Counted from the first letter of the stretch, positions 1-13,335 are shown. The stretch: 64,000 bases of DNA from Seriola aureovittata (GCF_021018895.1 NC_079383.1:21873853-21937852), one strand, 5' to 3'. Program-made: numbers and translations. The notes: generated by a model from the letters alone, not told the origin.

Positions 1-1304
1 GCAGGGAGGGGAGAAACATCCTCCACCACCACAGAAACGCTCTCCGTCTTTACCATGTTTTATATTTTTGTGTCCTATTTTTTAATCACTTGTAGGATGT
101 GATGATATTGACATTAAACATTGTGAAACCTGGTTATTCACCTTTACATAAACATAGTCCAGGTTTCATTCATATTAGTTATCCCTGTTTTAGATATCTC
201 TTATCAAACATGGAGACATTATAGTAATTTTACGTGATGGGAAATTAAATTCAGGTTAAATAAATTAATGAATTGATAAATAAATAAACTCATCACATGA
301 GCTGGGATTCATGGGAACAATCCTATAGCTCTACTCTTAATCAAGTTTGGCCGTCAGAGCTTAATTTGATCATTTAAACACTGAATAAATTAAATAGTTC
401 TACCTCTAAACTCTAAAAAGTTATTTGGTTGTACATAAAAAATAAGAGTGCCATAGATTTTGCATAATAAAGCTAAAAACAAACAAAAAACACTTTTTAA
501 GTTATTTTGACTCTATATTTTCCCAAGAAGGATTATTTTAATTTCCTTGAAAACATTTTTGTATGAGAAGTGTTAATATTCATTGCAGATAAAACATTTA
601 ATTCTACATTTTTTTGTACTTCTCCCTGCCTGTAATCACAGTCAGTGGTTTTACTCCACAGGTAGATACTGACACTGTTGACTTCAGGGTTTTCTGTTTC
701 TTTGTGAACCCGCTGAACCTGTTTTTCATTGGGCTCAGTTACAGCTTGTAATGACTTGTTTTGTTGCACACTAGGTGATGCCATCTCATTTCACGTGTCT
801 GGACAAAATATTAATCTTGGTTCCTCACCTCACTGCACTGCTGAAATTTCTAAAGTAAAGATTATAAGAGAGGAGATTTCCAAAAGGTACCGAAACGTCT
901 CAGTCAGATAAAGTGGAACCTCGAACAAAGGACACACTCGCATGTCTTTTCAGGTTACTTACCTTCCAGGTGTTTTCCTCCGCTGCGAGACGAGCTGGCT
1001 TTGATCAAGCAATACCTGTTTGTGAAGCTTTGTTATTGTTGCAGCTAAACACGTGCAGTGTTCAGTGATGACAGAGTTGATGGCGTTAAATGTGACGATT
1101 ACAAAATGCAAATTATTCTTCACCCAAGCACTAAATACTTAAACATAAATGCATAATGTTAATGCATAATATTCCTTCTATGATGTCAGAAAAAAAGATG
1201 ATTAAATGATGAAAGGGTAAAATAACATCTTTAAATGTTTCATACATGTGCAGTGAATATTTGCACTTTATCATTAACGCTGATGCTCATCTCGTCTGTT
1301 CCAG
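1..1304. other. apoo upstream/intronic sequence, no exon recognised
   Basis: AT-rich non-coding sequence before the first recognisable apoo exon. The N-terminal exons of APOO, which carry the hydrophobic leader, were looked for here and not found, so they probably lie upstream of the window. No microsatellite or clear mobile element was seen. Confidence 0.6.
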
Positions 1305-4300
1305 CTGCCGTCTTTATACACGAGACCTGAAGCAGAGCCTCGGTGTGTGGAGCCGGAGCCGGAGGCCGGAGCGCTGGAGCAGAGCGTCGCATCTCTGAGG
1401 AAATGGGCCGAGCCGTACACCACCCAGTGTCAGGTGTGTCAGCGTCTGAGTTACTGTGCCGCTTCCTCTGAAGAGGGAAACGCAGCTCTGATTGTTGCGT
1501 GACATTTTTCTGGGGTTTGTGCCAAAAAAAAAAAAGTTTGATTAATAGAATCGTTGTGGTTTTAATCTAAATTTCAAAAAGCTCAATAATTTTCGGTTTG
1601 GCGAGTTTTAAATACAAACAGAGGAAATTATCAGGCGTGTTCACAGAAACACATGAAGCTTGTTTCACATCTGTTTGGATCCAGTTCCTCTTTTCTTTCT
1701 TTTTTTTTCTTTGAACCTGCAGGATTTAACACAGGAAAGCTTGGGACTATTTTTAATGCTGAACGGAAGCAACATGTATTTTCCCATCTGTGCTCAGAAG
1801 GTCAACAACGGCTTAACATGCAGTTTTATTTTCACGGTTCCCACGGGTCCTGGATATCCTTGAAAGTTTGTGAATTTGACATAAATAGACATGGATCATT
1901 GAAAGTGATTGAATTTATATATTCTGTGTGAAATTATAACTTTTTATACTTGACATTATGCACATGCAGATAAATTCTTAATGTTGTGACATTAATTCAC
2001 CTTGATCTGTGTCTCCATCCGTGCCATGTTGGGTCCTTGAATTTAAGGGGATTGGGCTTGAAAAGTCCTTGAATGCTGTCTGTTAAACGTTTTGTCGTCT
2101 TGTCTTTTGCAGCAAACGGGTCGGGCTGCGCTGGAGAAAGCTGAGGTGGGTGAAGTGTAGAAATACAATCTTTAAGAACTGTTACCTGGAGCTGCTGTTT
2201 TTCTTTTAGGGGGTTTTAACATCATCACTTTATTTGTATGTAGCTGTCGTATTCCTCATTTTGAAAAGCTGTTATCTGTAACCGGCTCTTCTGTCTGTGT
2301 CTGTATCTGCTGACGAACCACAGCAAGTGTACAAGACCGTGGAGCCCACCATCAACACGTCGGTCACCGCCGTCACAGGTGAGAAAACACACGTCTGACT
2401 CAGCGGCTGATGCAACGTATGATGTGAGAATAATCATCAGAGTTTCTGCGTTGTGACTCCGGCGTCCGGAAATTTCACTTTCACAGAATTAAATCCACAC
2501 ACCAGAATCAAGCTAACACAAGTTGACTTAAATCTCAGATCTACCAAATCTTTGTCTGTTAAACCTTCAACTTAATAATAATAATAATAATAAAAACTTA
2601 AACCTTAAATCTTTGAGCAACACAAGAAGGAAACTGTGTGAACGAGTTGCAAATATTTCACTTTTTGATAATTGACCTGCACATGTTGTAAATGTCCTTT
2701 TCTAATGTTGGTTCACAACTGAAGTAAATTTCCTTCACATCCAGACGAATAAACCCACATGACCTCTCTGCCGTTATCAGATATTTCACAACCCGTCGCT
2801 CGTCTCCTCTCCTTCCTCTCCTTTATTTGATCTTTCAGACGTGTACCAGTTCCTCAGCGACCCTCCCCCTGACCTCTACGCCAGTGTGGCCGTGGTGGGT
2901 TTCTCCGGCTTCCTGGGACTTTTCTTGGCCAAAGGTAACGTTCAGCGCTCACGCAAACACACTCGCTGACCTGCGTTCCCTCCCGCAGACAGCACAGCAA
3001 TCAGGTCAGAGGTGGCAGACGGGCTGATAACAGGTGATCATGTGACCACACGGCGCCTCGCTCGCACCACCAGACTCAGGAAATAGAAGATAAATAAAAG
3101 GAACAATCTGTTACACTGCTCATCGTCTGCTTTTTCACTTGTTACTTATTAAATGTGTTTTTCTCGTGATAAATCTGTTTCCTATGTCGCTCTTCCTTTT
3201 TAATCCAGGACGAGTTTCTCTTTCAGGAACGACCTTCGACTCGACAGAAAAGCTGTAGTTTAGTATTTTTCATGTGACCAGTTTTATCTCAGTCTCAGTT
3301 TCCTTTCCTACAGATCCCAGAATCCTTTTATCGACCTCCAGGAAACAGATACGGAAACATAAATCTAACTTTTTCGCCTTCTGGTAAATGAATGAACACA
3401 GCGACGTGTCAGCGATGGCAGATGTTGAGCCTCGAATAGTTTTGTCTTGGTTAAATGTTTCTTGTTGAGCGACGGCGCCTCTTTAAAGCGGCAAAGTAAA
3501 GGAGTGGAGCGGAAAGGTCACAGCAGTTCATGTAAGTCTGATTCACCTGCGTTTCTCTCCTTCAGGCTCCAGGCTGAAGCGACTGGTGTTTCCACTGGGA
3601 CTCATGGCTCTGAGTGCCTCCATGTTTTACCCTCAGCAGGCTGCGTCCGTCCTGAAGGTGTGTTTTTATCGATTAATATTCACGTACTAGATGTTTCACG
3701 TATGGAGCTGCTGTTACACAAGAGAATCACTCGGCAGCTTCGGCCCCTTAGTTAAAATAACTCTTGTAACTTTAAGTTTAGTCACATCAGCCCTCACCCA
3801 CACACATCATTATGTTTTCATCACTGAGCTGTGTCTTTGGCAAATACTCAGATAGAATACAATAAACCAGAGATGAGACGTCAGTGAGAGCAGCTGCTAA
3901 CGTTTCTGTGATCTCAGAGGTCAGAGTTCAAATGCTGCTGGGTTGATAACACTTGGAAGCGTCTCCGGGTGTAAATGGGGTTTAACTGTGAAGTCGCTTT
4001 GTGTCTTTGCTGCAGTTCAGTTACAAACTGGTTCATGCAACAGTTAAAATACAGACATCATGTTAAGTGACTGAGTCAGCTGATCACCGTGTTACCAGAT
4101 TACAACCTTTCAGTTTGAACAACAAAGACATTTAAAGCACAAGAAGCATCAGCTCTGCATTTACCCCCAGACGTTTCCAGATGTTCACGTTCTGATGTGA
4201 GTGGAAACATCAAGTCGACACTGAACTTTATTTAATGTGAAATACAGTCAGGAAACAGCTGTGAAAGCAGAAGCAGTGACACCTCTTCTTCATGAGTTAT

Positions 4301-5702
4301 GTTCTTTTATTTTAGCTGGTTCTGGGGCACCGGTCAACCAGAAAGTTCATTTCAGGGGAGTTTTCTTTTTTTTTGGACAGGAAACCACTGAGGAAAATCA
4401 CACCCAGGCCTTATAAACTGTGTCTCCAGCTCTGACGGACATCACGTAGATTTAAAACTTTCCAGGCAGGTCTCATGAAGCGGTCGGTGCTGTATCAGTG
4501 TTTGTGAACGTTTGATCGCTGACTCGTTTCCTCCGAGGAAAGGGCCGTGCTTTCCTGTAGGAAGTCCTGGCTGTGAATCCATTTCTAATTTTCACTGATG
4601 TCTGGGTGGTTTTATTAACTGTATTTCCACCCAGAGAAACGGCAGGCACGAACGGACACAGAGACACGCCTCGACGCTATCACGCTTCACCCCCCGGGAC
4701 GCATGCAGAGGTGGAGCAGACGAGGGGCAGCTGTGGAAACACCAGATAAAAAGAGATTCAGCCTCGTGTTAAGAGATGTTTAATAAAACCAGAGACTCTG
4801 AGGATTTAAATGAAAGAAGGAAAGACGGCTTCTGTTAAAAGATCTGAAAACCAGAGACGCATTAGAATACACGTGTTTCTATTACCTTCAGAAGAAGAAG
4901 TAAAGAGAGAAGTTAAAACCCAGACACCTCTCTCACTTCGAGGATGCGAGCGTCAGATCGTCCTCAGAAAGTTTAAAAACACAGACGCCACATTTCAAGT
5001 CGGGAAAGTGTCGGGCGGAGGGAGTTTCCGAAGCCGTCCTGCTGCTCTGACGTAGTTTACTGACCCCCCTTAAAGTCTTATGACGGTATCTGCTGCTTCA
5101 GTGTCGACTGCTTCATTTATTTATTTTATAAATCTGTGTCTCGTCCTGCAAATTCATGGAAGTGCAGCTAGAAAATGAGAGAAAGTAAAAGTGAACCGTA
5201 GCTGAAAACCCTGTTGATGCAGCAGCTGTCAGTCCAGATGTGACGTGAAGACTCATCATGTCATTTTACTACTTACTATTATTTTTTTAAACTTCTGTTT
5301 TCAGGCTTTTTATGACCTTATTATAGGAGCAGTAAGAAAAAGTGTTTAAAAGACCTTGAATCCTCACCTACACACTTCCTCTTTTTGTGAATGTTTCAGA
5401 ATAAAAGTCCTTCAGTGTAAAATAACCTGAGTGTTGTGTGTGCGCTCGGCTAACGATGTTTCTTGTGTTTCTTTCCCACCAGGTGAGTCGCGACTCGGCG
5501 TACACCTGGGCTCAGCAGGGCCGTGTAACCGTGGAGACTCTATGGAAGGATCCGCCCTTTGGCAAAAAGCAGGTGAGTCTTCTTTGGTTCTGTGTTTTCT
5601 CCGTCGTCCGAAAGATTTAAAGGTTTATAATCGTGGTGCGTTTTGTTTTTTCTGAAGTCTGAGAAGAAAGAGCAAACACAGAGCAACGACTCGAGCAGCT
5701 GA
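1305..5702 (+). CDS. apoo: apoo, MICOS complex subunit MIC26 (apolipoprotein O), 5' end missing
   Basis: Seven exons join in phase to 179 codons plus a stop: 1305-1433, 2113-2145, 2324-2378, 2839-2934, 3566-3657, 5483-5572 and 5658-5702. All have AG/GT borders. Landmarks are SLYTRPE, then AEPYTTQCQ, which resembles human APOO CEPYTTWCQ. A first membrane segment follows ([19 protein letters not shown]), then a basic loop GSRLKRL, a second membrane segment ending in FYPQQA, and a short hydrophilic tail. MIC26 is an inner-membrane subunit of the MICOS complex, which shapes mitochondrial cristae junctions. The short tail and the YPQQA motif favour APOO over its longer paralogue APOOL. The leader exons are outside the window. 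Exon 2113-2145 adds 11 residues that I cannot place on human APOO. The gene faces sat1 tail to tail. The family call is firm; the choice of paralogue is slightly less so. Confidence 0.88.
2113..2145 (+). CDS. apoo: apoo 33-nt in-frame micro-exon
   Basis: A 33-nt segment preceded by TTTTGCAG and followed by GTGGGT encodes [11 protein letters not shown]. It sits between the exon ending in TTQCQ and the exon starting QVYKTVEP. Both borders are phase 0, so including or skipping it keeps the frame. Human APOO passes directly from TWCQ to ETYSQTKP, so this looks like an insertion or an alternative exon. It could also be a false exon; transcript data would settle it. Confidence 0.55.
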
Positions 5703-5925
5703 GACGCCAACAAGGACGCTCACCTCTCCATCCTGAGAGACCGCCACCTTCCAGTAACACACACTCACACCTGTACGACTCCTTCCTCACAACCCGACTC
5801 CCACGGCTTCACACCAGCTTATTCAGACCTACAGCAGAGGTTTGGGAGAGAGAGTTCAACGTTTCCAGGAAGCAGGTTTACTCATTTCTCTGGACATCTC
5901 TTGACCCTGCTTCTTGGAACAGCTG

Positions 5926-5985
5926 CTCCTCCTCCTCCTCTTCCTCCTCCTCCTCCTCCTCCTCCTCCTCCTCTTCCTCCTCTTC
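5926..5985 (+). repeat. (CTC)n trinucleotide tract in the apoo 3' UTR
   Basis: An imperfect run of CTC/TTC units about 60 bp long in the transcribed strand of the apoo trailer. Any coding look on either strand is an artefact of the repeat. Confidence 0.85.
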
Positions 5986-6124
5986 TGTAACCATTCCGTA
6001 GTTTGTCCTTCGGTGACCCTCAGCTCTTCCAGTTTGTTGAGTTCACAGTGTCAGGTTTTGTGAGTGAAGCACTTCCTTGTTCTATTATGTGTTAAAACAT
6101 AAACTTCACAGAAAAATGTGAAAC

Positions 6125-6232
6125 TTTTAAAGATCAGAAAAAGTGGATGAATTCATTAGTTTCATTATTTATTTTTTACAGACCAAACAATTGGCAGATT
6201 AATCCACGATGAAAACAATTATTAGTTGGAGC
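6125..6232 (-). repeat. degenerate GGGCTGCAACTAA-type MITE copy
   Basis: Read on the minus strand it starts GGCTCCAACTAATAATTGTT and continues with ATTAATCTG. This is the terminal signature of a family seen many times in this window (for example 26138 and 37657). It is decayed, and its inner end is unclear. Confidence 0.5.
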
Positions 6233-7016
6233 CATAAAGTGATTTAACAAAATATAAATATAATTTATTTTTCCAGTTTCTGACTCTGATACTGAGGCTG
6301 TTTATGTTCAATCTGTTTTATTGTCTCAGAAATTCAGAGAAACTAAGAGGAAAGTTTTTTTGTTCTGTTGCATCTGGTACTAAACTAACCACTTTAGAGG
6401 GTTGTGAAGCTTTTACAGAGGTGTACGCCCTCACTAATATTCCCCACATTATGTAACACACAGATAAATGTGATAAGCTGGGATTGATCTTCCGGTGTCT
6501 TGGTGAGGATCTAGTTATTACGTGCGTGCTCGAAATATCAGCTGAGATAAACAGGTGAATTATTTATTAGCTTTTAGGAAAAGAAGAATTTTATCTGACG
6601 AATTCAGAATCACAAATCACAGCGGTGTAAAGATTGTAAGTGGAGCTTTCTGTGGACAGATGACCCACTCTGTCCTGAAAGAGTGTGTGCTCTGTAGTTT
6701 GAGCTGCGTGGAGGTGGAGGAGTGTTTAATTTAAAGTGTTGCTGGTGGAGCGTCACTGTCTTCAGGTCTCATGTAGGTTTCCACAGTGTAATATCTCCAG
6801 GACGATCGCTCGGTGTCAGTGACGCGTTCACACACTCATTGTTTACTATTTATTTCCCCTGATGTTGTTCTATGTGCGACAGCAAAGGGCCAAATAACAA
6901 ACAATTTCCTTCTTGATTTTAATTATGAATGAACTGGATGATGCTGTGTTTATGGTCCATGTTTGATAATGCTCTGTATATATATACCTGCTGATGTTTT
7001 ACCTGAGTGACATCTA

Positions 7017-7022
7017 ATTAAA
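7017..7022 (+). terminator. apoo: apoo polyadenylation signal ATTAAA (candidate)
   Basis: An ATTAAA hexamer followed within 40 bp by a T-rich stretch. It is the last plausible signal before the sequence turns intergenic. Earlier signals are possible. Confidence 0.35.
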
Positions 7023-9560
7023 CACGGTATCTATCGGAGGGGACATCTTTCTGTTTCATGAGTCATCAGTAAAATAGAAATTTGCAGCTAAAAATTCAAC
7101 TGTGTGTGCGTCAGCATTCAGTTCTCACGCTTCAATTTCACTTCTCGTCATCGCTGAGACACGAGGAAGAGCAATCGAGTGCAGAGTCACAGAACTCCGA
7201 CAGGAAGTGACACCTCGGTGGCTTCCTCTGGATCTGGACATGTCGCCATCTCATCATTCCCAGCTTAATCAAAGTGTGTGACAGGATGATGTCAGGGCGG
7301 CTGCAGCAGGATCATGACACTAAACATCAAAGTAAATCTACTACAGAATTCAAACTAAGACAGTGTTGGAGTCGGAGCTCAGTCAGACATTGTGTAGGTC
7401 TGATCAGCTGCTGCTCAAAGACAACAGGAAAGAGAAGAGGCATCAGTGACAGGAGGTCACTTCCTGTTGTTGTGTGTGGGTACACCACAGCAGCAGTTCC
7501 TCCTCAGCCCACAGAAAGTTGACTGTTGAAGTTACTTTCAGAGATTCAGCGTCTTTAAGCTGATGTCTCACTACTTCCTGTTTTGCTATTCTCAGCCTGG
7601 GTTAGATTCTTCTCCAGACGCCTGATGTAACGTGGACGAAAACCTGATGTAACGCTCGACTGCCGTTTGAAATTTTCAGGAGTTTGTGTCAGTTTTCCTA
7701 CGGTGGCCCTGAGGTACAGAACAAGAACCGTTTGTTAACCACCACAACAAGTTTGTCAGAGAAACAAAAGAACTTCATGTATTTTGCTGGCGTTGTCGTT
7801 CACCTTGAGATGTTTGAAAGTGAGTTTATATTTGGCCGAACGCTGCGTGTGAACAACTTGTTACAAGCTGCTGAAGTAGCAACAGTTTCCCGACATTTTC
7901 TAACATCAATCTGCGAAAAAAAGCTCGAACAGTTTCAGTCGGAGCTTCTTCAGAGGAAGTTCAGTGTCTCTGAATTTCCCTCCTGAACAATTAACATAAT
8001 CCAAGATGAATGAGACACTTCACATCCTGAGGGGAAAACCCTTTTATGGACCCGAGTGTTACTGTAACAGTGGATGTGAAAATGATTTCTGGTATTCATT
8101 TAAATGTCAGGGTTTTAGCTGCTGCTGAACTGTGATACAATGTGGTTATTTATGAAGGACAAGGACGAAGCGAAGGGTTGATCTGAGGGAAAATCACATT
8201 TGTGCATAAAATGATTATAATCTCACCTTTGATACAATATTGACTTGACACTGACCTGCAGAAGTATTTTATAACTTCACCTGGTGAACATTTAACCAGA
8301 CACAGAGTTCAATAACTCGACATAAACACGGAGTCGAATCAGAGGTCAGAGGTCAGAGTTGTATGTGTGACTGCAGTTTGGAGCTTTAATTATCATCATA
8401 AATGTCCCCAGCTGATAACAGCAGTGGGTCACATTGTTCCCACTCTGAGGTTAAAGTCAGTTTACTGCTAAATACAAGAGCATGTCCCCCCCTTCGCTGC
8501 TGTGTTAAACTCTCACGACTCACCTCAGTTGAACTCGTCTTTATGGGGCAGAGTCGTGTCCTGGAATAACCTCGGGTCTGAAGTCACACAGAGATCAGCC
8601 CTTCAAAATAAGACGAGCTGAGTTTATTGGGTTGACTGCGGTAATACATCAATTCAAGTTCAGAAAGGCTGATACATCACAGAAGTTTATTTAATCAGTT
8701 AAAGTCAGGTGTAACTGCCTCGTCTGTAACTGGCATAATTAAGAAAAGTTTTTATGTTTTTTCTTGCAGATAGTCAAACTGTTAGTAATCTATGCTGCAG
8801 CAAGATCGCTCGCTCTGTAAAACTGAGAACCAAAACTATTCTATTTATTAAAACACGAGACCAAGAAAAGAAGCAAATTCTCACATTTGAGAAGCTGGAA
8901 CCATCAAATGTTTCTGCTTGAAAAATATTTGGCATATTTCCTGGATGTTTTTGGTTTGGACATGGAAATGTGTAACTGCACAACTTTTACTGGAGAATGA
9001 TTGAAGCAGATTGAAGTGTATGAAAAGAAAAATATCACCTTTAGACTGAAATTACAGACAAAAAAAAAAAAAAAAAAAGGAAGCATATGAAACCTATTAT
9101 TACTCCATCCACTTTCTTTATTCACCGTTTTCTTGCACTACATTTGAGTTAATTTCTGCAAACTGCTATGTGCCAATAAAACATGAACAGACTTCACGTC
9201 TTCAGTTCCGTGATGTAACTACACAAACTCCGTCTGCAGCGTAAAAACCTCCAGCTGCGTTTCGTCAACACGTACAGCTGCTGCACAAGCGTCGAGCCTG
9301 GACTTTGAAATAGTACAAAGTTTGAATATTAAATAACTGCTGATTGAAGCCTGTACTGTCCGTGTCCAGCGCCTGATATAAACAATTCATCCAAGTTATT
9401 TTTGTAGAGACGGTTTCTTTAGAAATCAAACGAAACAAGCAGAATTTGAGACTTGATGGATTGAATCTGAAACAATCAAAACAGATGCTGGAAGCAGAAC
9501 TAACCTCTTGTACAAAGTGTGCAGAAGCATGAGACCATGATGTGTGTGATCAGTTATTGT
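7023..9560. other. apoo-sat1 intergenic interval, no gene recognised
   Basis: A convergent intergenic region. The open frames here (for example 7274-7522 and 7684-7986) match no family I know. Fragments at 8800-8930, including TTGAGAAGCTGGAACC, belong to the interior of the same MITE family as elsewhere. An A18 run lies at 9060-9078. No gene is supported. Confidence 0.6.
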
Positions 9561-9566
9561 TTTATT
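9561..9566 (-). terminator. sat1: sat1 polyadenylation signal (candidate)
   Basis: TTTATT on the plus strand reads AATAAA on the minus strand, about 325 bp beyond the sat1 stop codon. It is the first canonical signal downstream of the gene. Confidence 0.5.
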
Positions 9567-9890
9567 GCAAACATACGTGATAGCAACTGTTCCTGCACAT
9601 CTAATGCACCAGTTCTAACAAAGACTGGTCAATGAGAGGTTAAAATAAACATGATTGATTCACAGGAACAATAGAAACTTAAAAAAGGTGATTAAGCAAA
9701 ACACAAAAGGCTTGATGAGACTGAACTGTTCTCACACACACACACTCACAAAACCACGTTACTGTGATACAGGTTTCCCCCTTTTAAAAAGCTGAACCTC
9801 GTCTGACTGGAGAGGAGAGCCGAGGAGTCGGTCACAGAGGCCAGACTCTCCCGCTGCCTCCTCTCCCTCCTCTGCCGCGCCGGACCTGCG

Positions 9891-12800
9891 TCACTCCTCA
9901 GCCGGGGTGGCCATCTTGACGAGGCTGTCCTTGTCGAACCGGAACAGCCTCCAGCCCTCCTCCTGGGAGAGGTCCTCAGCACCGCGACGCTTGTAGAACT
10001 GGACGGACGGCTCGTTGTTCTCCGCCACCACAAACATCATGCCGGTGCAGCGCGTCTTCATCGCCAGCTGGAGTCAAAAGGGACAGACCACAGATCAGAC
10101 GAGACGCTGATATAATATTATTTAAATACTGTACTGAGAGCTTTGGTTCAGTAAACACTCACATCACTGAGGTGTCGCAGGATCTCCGAACCGATGCCCA
10201 GCCCTAAAAAAAGAAAACAGGAAAGAGCTTTTTAATAAAGAAGCCTCTGAGATATAATTAAACTTAGACTTGAGAAGCAGGTGAGTTGTTTTTACCTCTG
10301 TACTCATCCATCACATAGAACTCCTCCAGGTAGAGCTGTTTGCCAACCCAGGGGTCATAAGTGAAGTAGTACATGGCAAAACCCACCACCTTCGGCTCTG
10401 AGGAGACAGGGAGGTTAAATAATGATGAAATAGTTCAATATCTTACTTTAAACATCCAAATCTACTGTACACATACAACACCTCTGTATATAGTCTTTTA
10501 TACATTACATTTTCAGTACATTTATCTGGCAGATGCCTATAATGAAGGAGTAACCCTTTCAAACAAGGGGCTAAAAGCATGTTCAGTTCATTGTGACCAC
10601 CCCTGCTAAATCTGCTGTTGGTCCTCCACTGACAGGGAGCGCTGTCTGAGCTCTGATCCAGTCGTCTGGTCCTGAGGATCCGGCTCTCCTCAAATCTGCT
10701 CAGGTCTTTACACCTGCACATCCCACCTACAGCCAACACATGGACTTCGAGAACCAAACGCTCACTTCGCCTGGTAACGAATCCCAGACGTCGACATACT
10801 CAACATTATTCACCTCAGACACTCAAGTCAGGGTTTCAGAGTTGCACCACTGGACTCGTTACTGCTGCACATATACAGCGTCTCTGAACAGACGTTTCAG
10901 CACATCTCAGGTATTTAATGCACATATTTACCTTTTGATTTCATTATTTTATGCATTTCCTTTAAAATAGCTCTTTATCCTTCCTCTTTGGGCTATTTCA
11001 TGTCCTGCTGTGACACATGAATCGATAATCTCTGGGCTGAATTGTAGGTTAATATGTTCTGTGATCACAGCGAACTTCCTCTGAATTGTTCAAATGTTTG
11101 TTTAAGCTACAAAAAGAAAAGTAAAGACTTACAGGTCTGGCACAACTTGTACTTCTGTGCCACATTTTGACAAGAACATCTTATTGTAAACAAGGTGACG
11201 TGAAGTAAACTACCAAGTTAAATGGATATTTTGATGCACTTTGAAGCCACGTGTTACTGAATGAAGTGTGATCTATACACTTTAGATCTGTGTCAGCTTG
11301 TTGACAGAGAGGGAACACCTGCAGCCGAGCAGCGTCTGACTCTTTAAACAAAAATGTGCAGCTACAGGCGTCACATCAGATGAGATCTATAGCTACTGCA
11401 CAATAACAGGAAGCACACACTGTATGGCTGTTAGGTTAACACTGCTGGTCTGAGAACAGGGTGGAGGTTAACACCCTCATCAGGGTAAATTTGTGCATGT
11501 CATGCTGGGACATGAACTGGGTTTGTTACTGGTTACTGGTAGAGGAACTGCAGGTTAAGGCTGTGAGTTGAGCCAAAATGGAGAAGCAGGCTGGTTTCTT
11601 TTCTTCTTCTAAGAGGAAATGGAGCGTTTCGTACCGTCACTGCTGTTCTCTCCTTGGATTTCAGCGATGATACAATGGTAAAACGGGGTGTCACCGAATC
11701 CATCCTCAAGGAGTTCTGCAGGGAAAGAAAAACTTTAAGCACAAGGAGAAGAACACTGATTAATTAGTGTGTATATGAACAGATGGATGTAACTTGGACA
11801 CTCACCTTTTTCAGTCAGTGTCACCTGGTGCTCCATCTCTTCGTATTTTGCAAGCTCCTGCGACAAGAAAAAACAATATTCACGTTTAGTCGATCAACAC
11901 TATAACCCAACCCATACTGTCGAAATACAACCGATACTCAAATTTATAAAAGAAAAATTGAATTCAAAAGATCCTTAAAATGACTTAGTACTAAGCAGGA
12001 AATCTACTTTGAGAAATCACTTCAATGATTAATTGATTGTCAATCAAAAACACCAAATATTCAATATAGTTTTAGGCTCGTGTGTGAAGATCTGCTTCTT
12101 TTCCTTGTTCTTATCTCAGTGTTTCCTTAACTCAAGGGCCCAGACACCTTTAATCCAAAGGGTTAATGCAGTGTTTATGTAGAGAAAAAAAGTTCTGCTA
12201 CTCTAATTTAAATGCTCATCTTCCATGTTTTTTGTGAAGTATGTGTTTTTCCTTTTCGGTAATTATTCAAAGTTTTGTAAATGAAGTTAAATACCTTCTA
12301 AGGGCTTATATGAAGGAGTTGAACTCAAGGTTTTTAAGGCTTTAAGATCTGCAGATAACCTTATGTTGGATCTGGGAACTTGTGATGTGCAACATCTTAC
12401 ATTTTACAGACTAAACATTTAGTGAATTAAGCAAACTAATTATGAAAATGGTCATCGTAGCCATGTTATTTAAGTCAGGTCAGTGGTTACCCAAAGTGTA
12501 ATCACATTTCATCAGGGTAAACCCCTCAGCCGGACGAAATATCGACGACACACTGACCATATTTGGAAAAACTGGCAGTCTTAGCGGATATGAGTCGGCT
12601 GGGTGTAAACAAAGGCCGCAGACACTGATCTCACACTCGGACATCCTCCGGACATTTTACACCTGCCACTTCGTCACTATGATCCGATGTAATCCGTCTT
12701 TTGAGGCCTCGTCTGACCTTTATCCGACAATGTCGTCGGAACTAGACGAAGCTAGCTAACAGTTAGCTTAGCTGGCGGAACTAAGCTGTGCTCGAGCGCG

Positions 12801-12940
12801 ACCGTTATTTTGAATTCATGTGGAGTAACGTGTTATTTTGAAACCATATCTGGTCTGTGCTGGTCCTATAAGCCTACCTTCACCAGTCGTAATATATCAG
12901 ACACGTCCTTTGGTTCAGCCTTTCGTAATTTATACTCCAT
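9891..12940 (-). CDS. sat1: sat1, diamine (spermidine/spermine) N1-acetyltransferase
   Basis: Six exons on the minus strand are 12878-12940, 11806-11857, 11635-11715, 10296-10397, 10163-10203 and 9891-10067. They give 516 nt, or 171 residues, the same length as human SAT1. The protein begins [18 protein letters not shown]. The GNAT-fold acetyl-CoA loop YRGLGIGSE sits near residues 98-106, with its Arg at 99. The [12 protein letters not shown] segment holds the conserved tyrosine at 138 (human Tyr140). The C-terminus is KMATPAEE. The enzyme acetylates spermidine and spermine in the cytosol and is rate-limiting for polyamine catabolism and export. The start is supported by the Kozak region, by protein length and by a TATA box about 210 bp upstream. 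In mammals SAT1 is regulated by a poison exon between exons 3 and 4. Intron 3 here (10398-11634) is long enough for one, but I could not identify it. Confidence 0.93.
10485..10620 (-). repeat. SINE-like fragment in sat1 intron 3
   Basis: On the minus strand, GGGTTACTCCTTCATTATAG is followed by GGCATCTGCCAGATAAATGT. This resembles the conserved 3' tail of tRNA-derived fish SINEs (a GCATCTGCCAAATAAATG-like motif). No A/B boxes or target duplications could be defined. Confidence 0.35.
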
Positions 12941-13148
12941 TTTCTTCTTTTACTCTTTTTTCCTTTCGTTAGAAGTCCTCGGTATGTGAAGTGAAAGATT
13001 AGATGCTTCTTCATTCGCTTCAGAGTGGCTTTTCCCCCACAATCAGCCTCAGGTCGGGACGCGTTTGTCGAGACAAGAACATCCAGTAAAAGTCACCCTC
13101 GGCTGGGTCGCTGCCGTTAAACAACTCCTGCCTTTGTTTACATCGCGG

Positions 13149-13156
13149 TATTTATA
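13149..13156 (-). promoter_or_regulatory. sat1: sat1 TATA box
   Basis: The minus strand reads TATAAATA in a GC-rich setting, 209 bp upstream of the sat1 ATG. A TATA box here predicts transcription starting near 13120 and a leader of about 180 nt. Confidence 0.6.
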
Positions 13157-13335
13157 CCCGGCTCGCGCTGGAATGCGATTGGTCGGTTAAGAGAGGTCTC
13201 AGATTTCTGACGAATCAGCGACACCTTGTGGTGGGATTTTAACCAATCAGAGTCAGCGGAATGATGACGTGGCGGGTCTGTTTTGATTCTGCTGTAAGGT
13301 CATAAGATCTTTGTTTTTGATGGCGAAGGCAGAAA

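Larger units (their letters stand above)
5703..7022 (+). other. apoo: apoo 3' untranslated region (inferred)
   Basis: Non-coding stretch from the apoo stop to an ATTAAA signal at 7017-7022. It contains a CTC-rich tract at 5926-5985 and a reverse-oriented, decayed MITE copy ending near 6232. The end point is inferred from the polyadenylation hexamer. Confidence 0.45.

Noticed and set aside
7684..7986. 100-codon plus-strand frame between apoo and sat1
   Set aside because: No known family and no splice, start or signal support.
9060..9078. A18 run as the tail of a processed pseudogene
   Set aside because: The upstream 300 bp shows no gene-like sequence and no target duplication; it adjoins MITE interior fragments instead.
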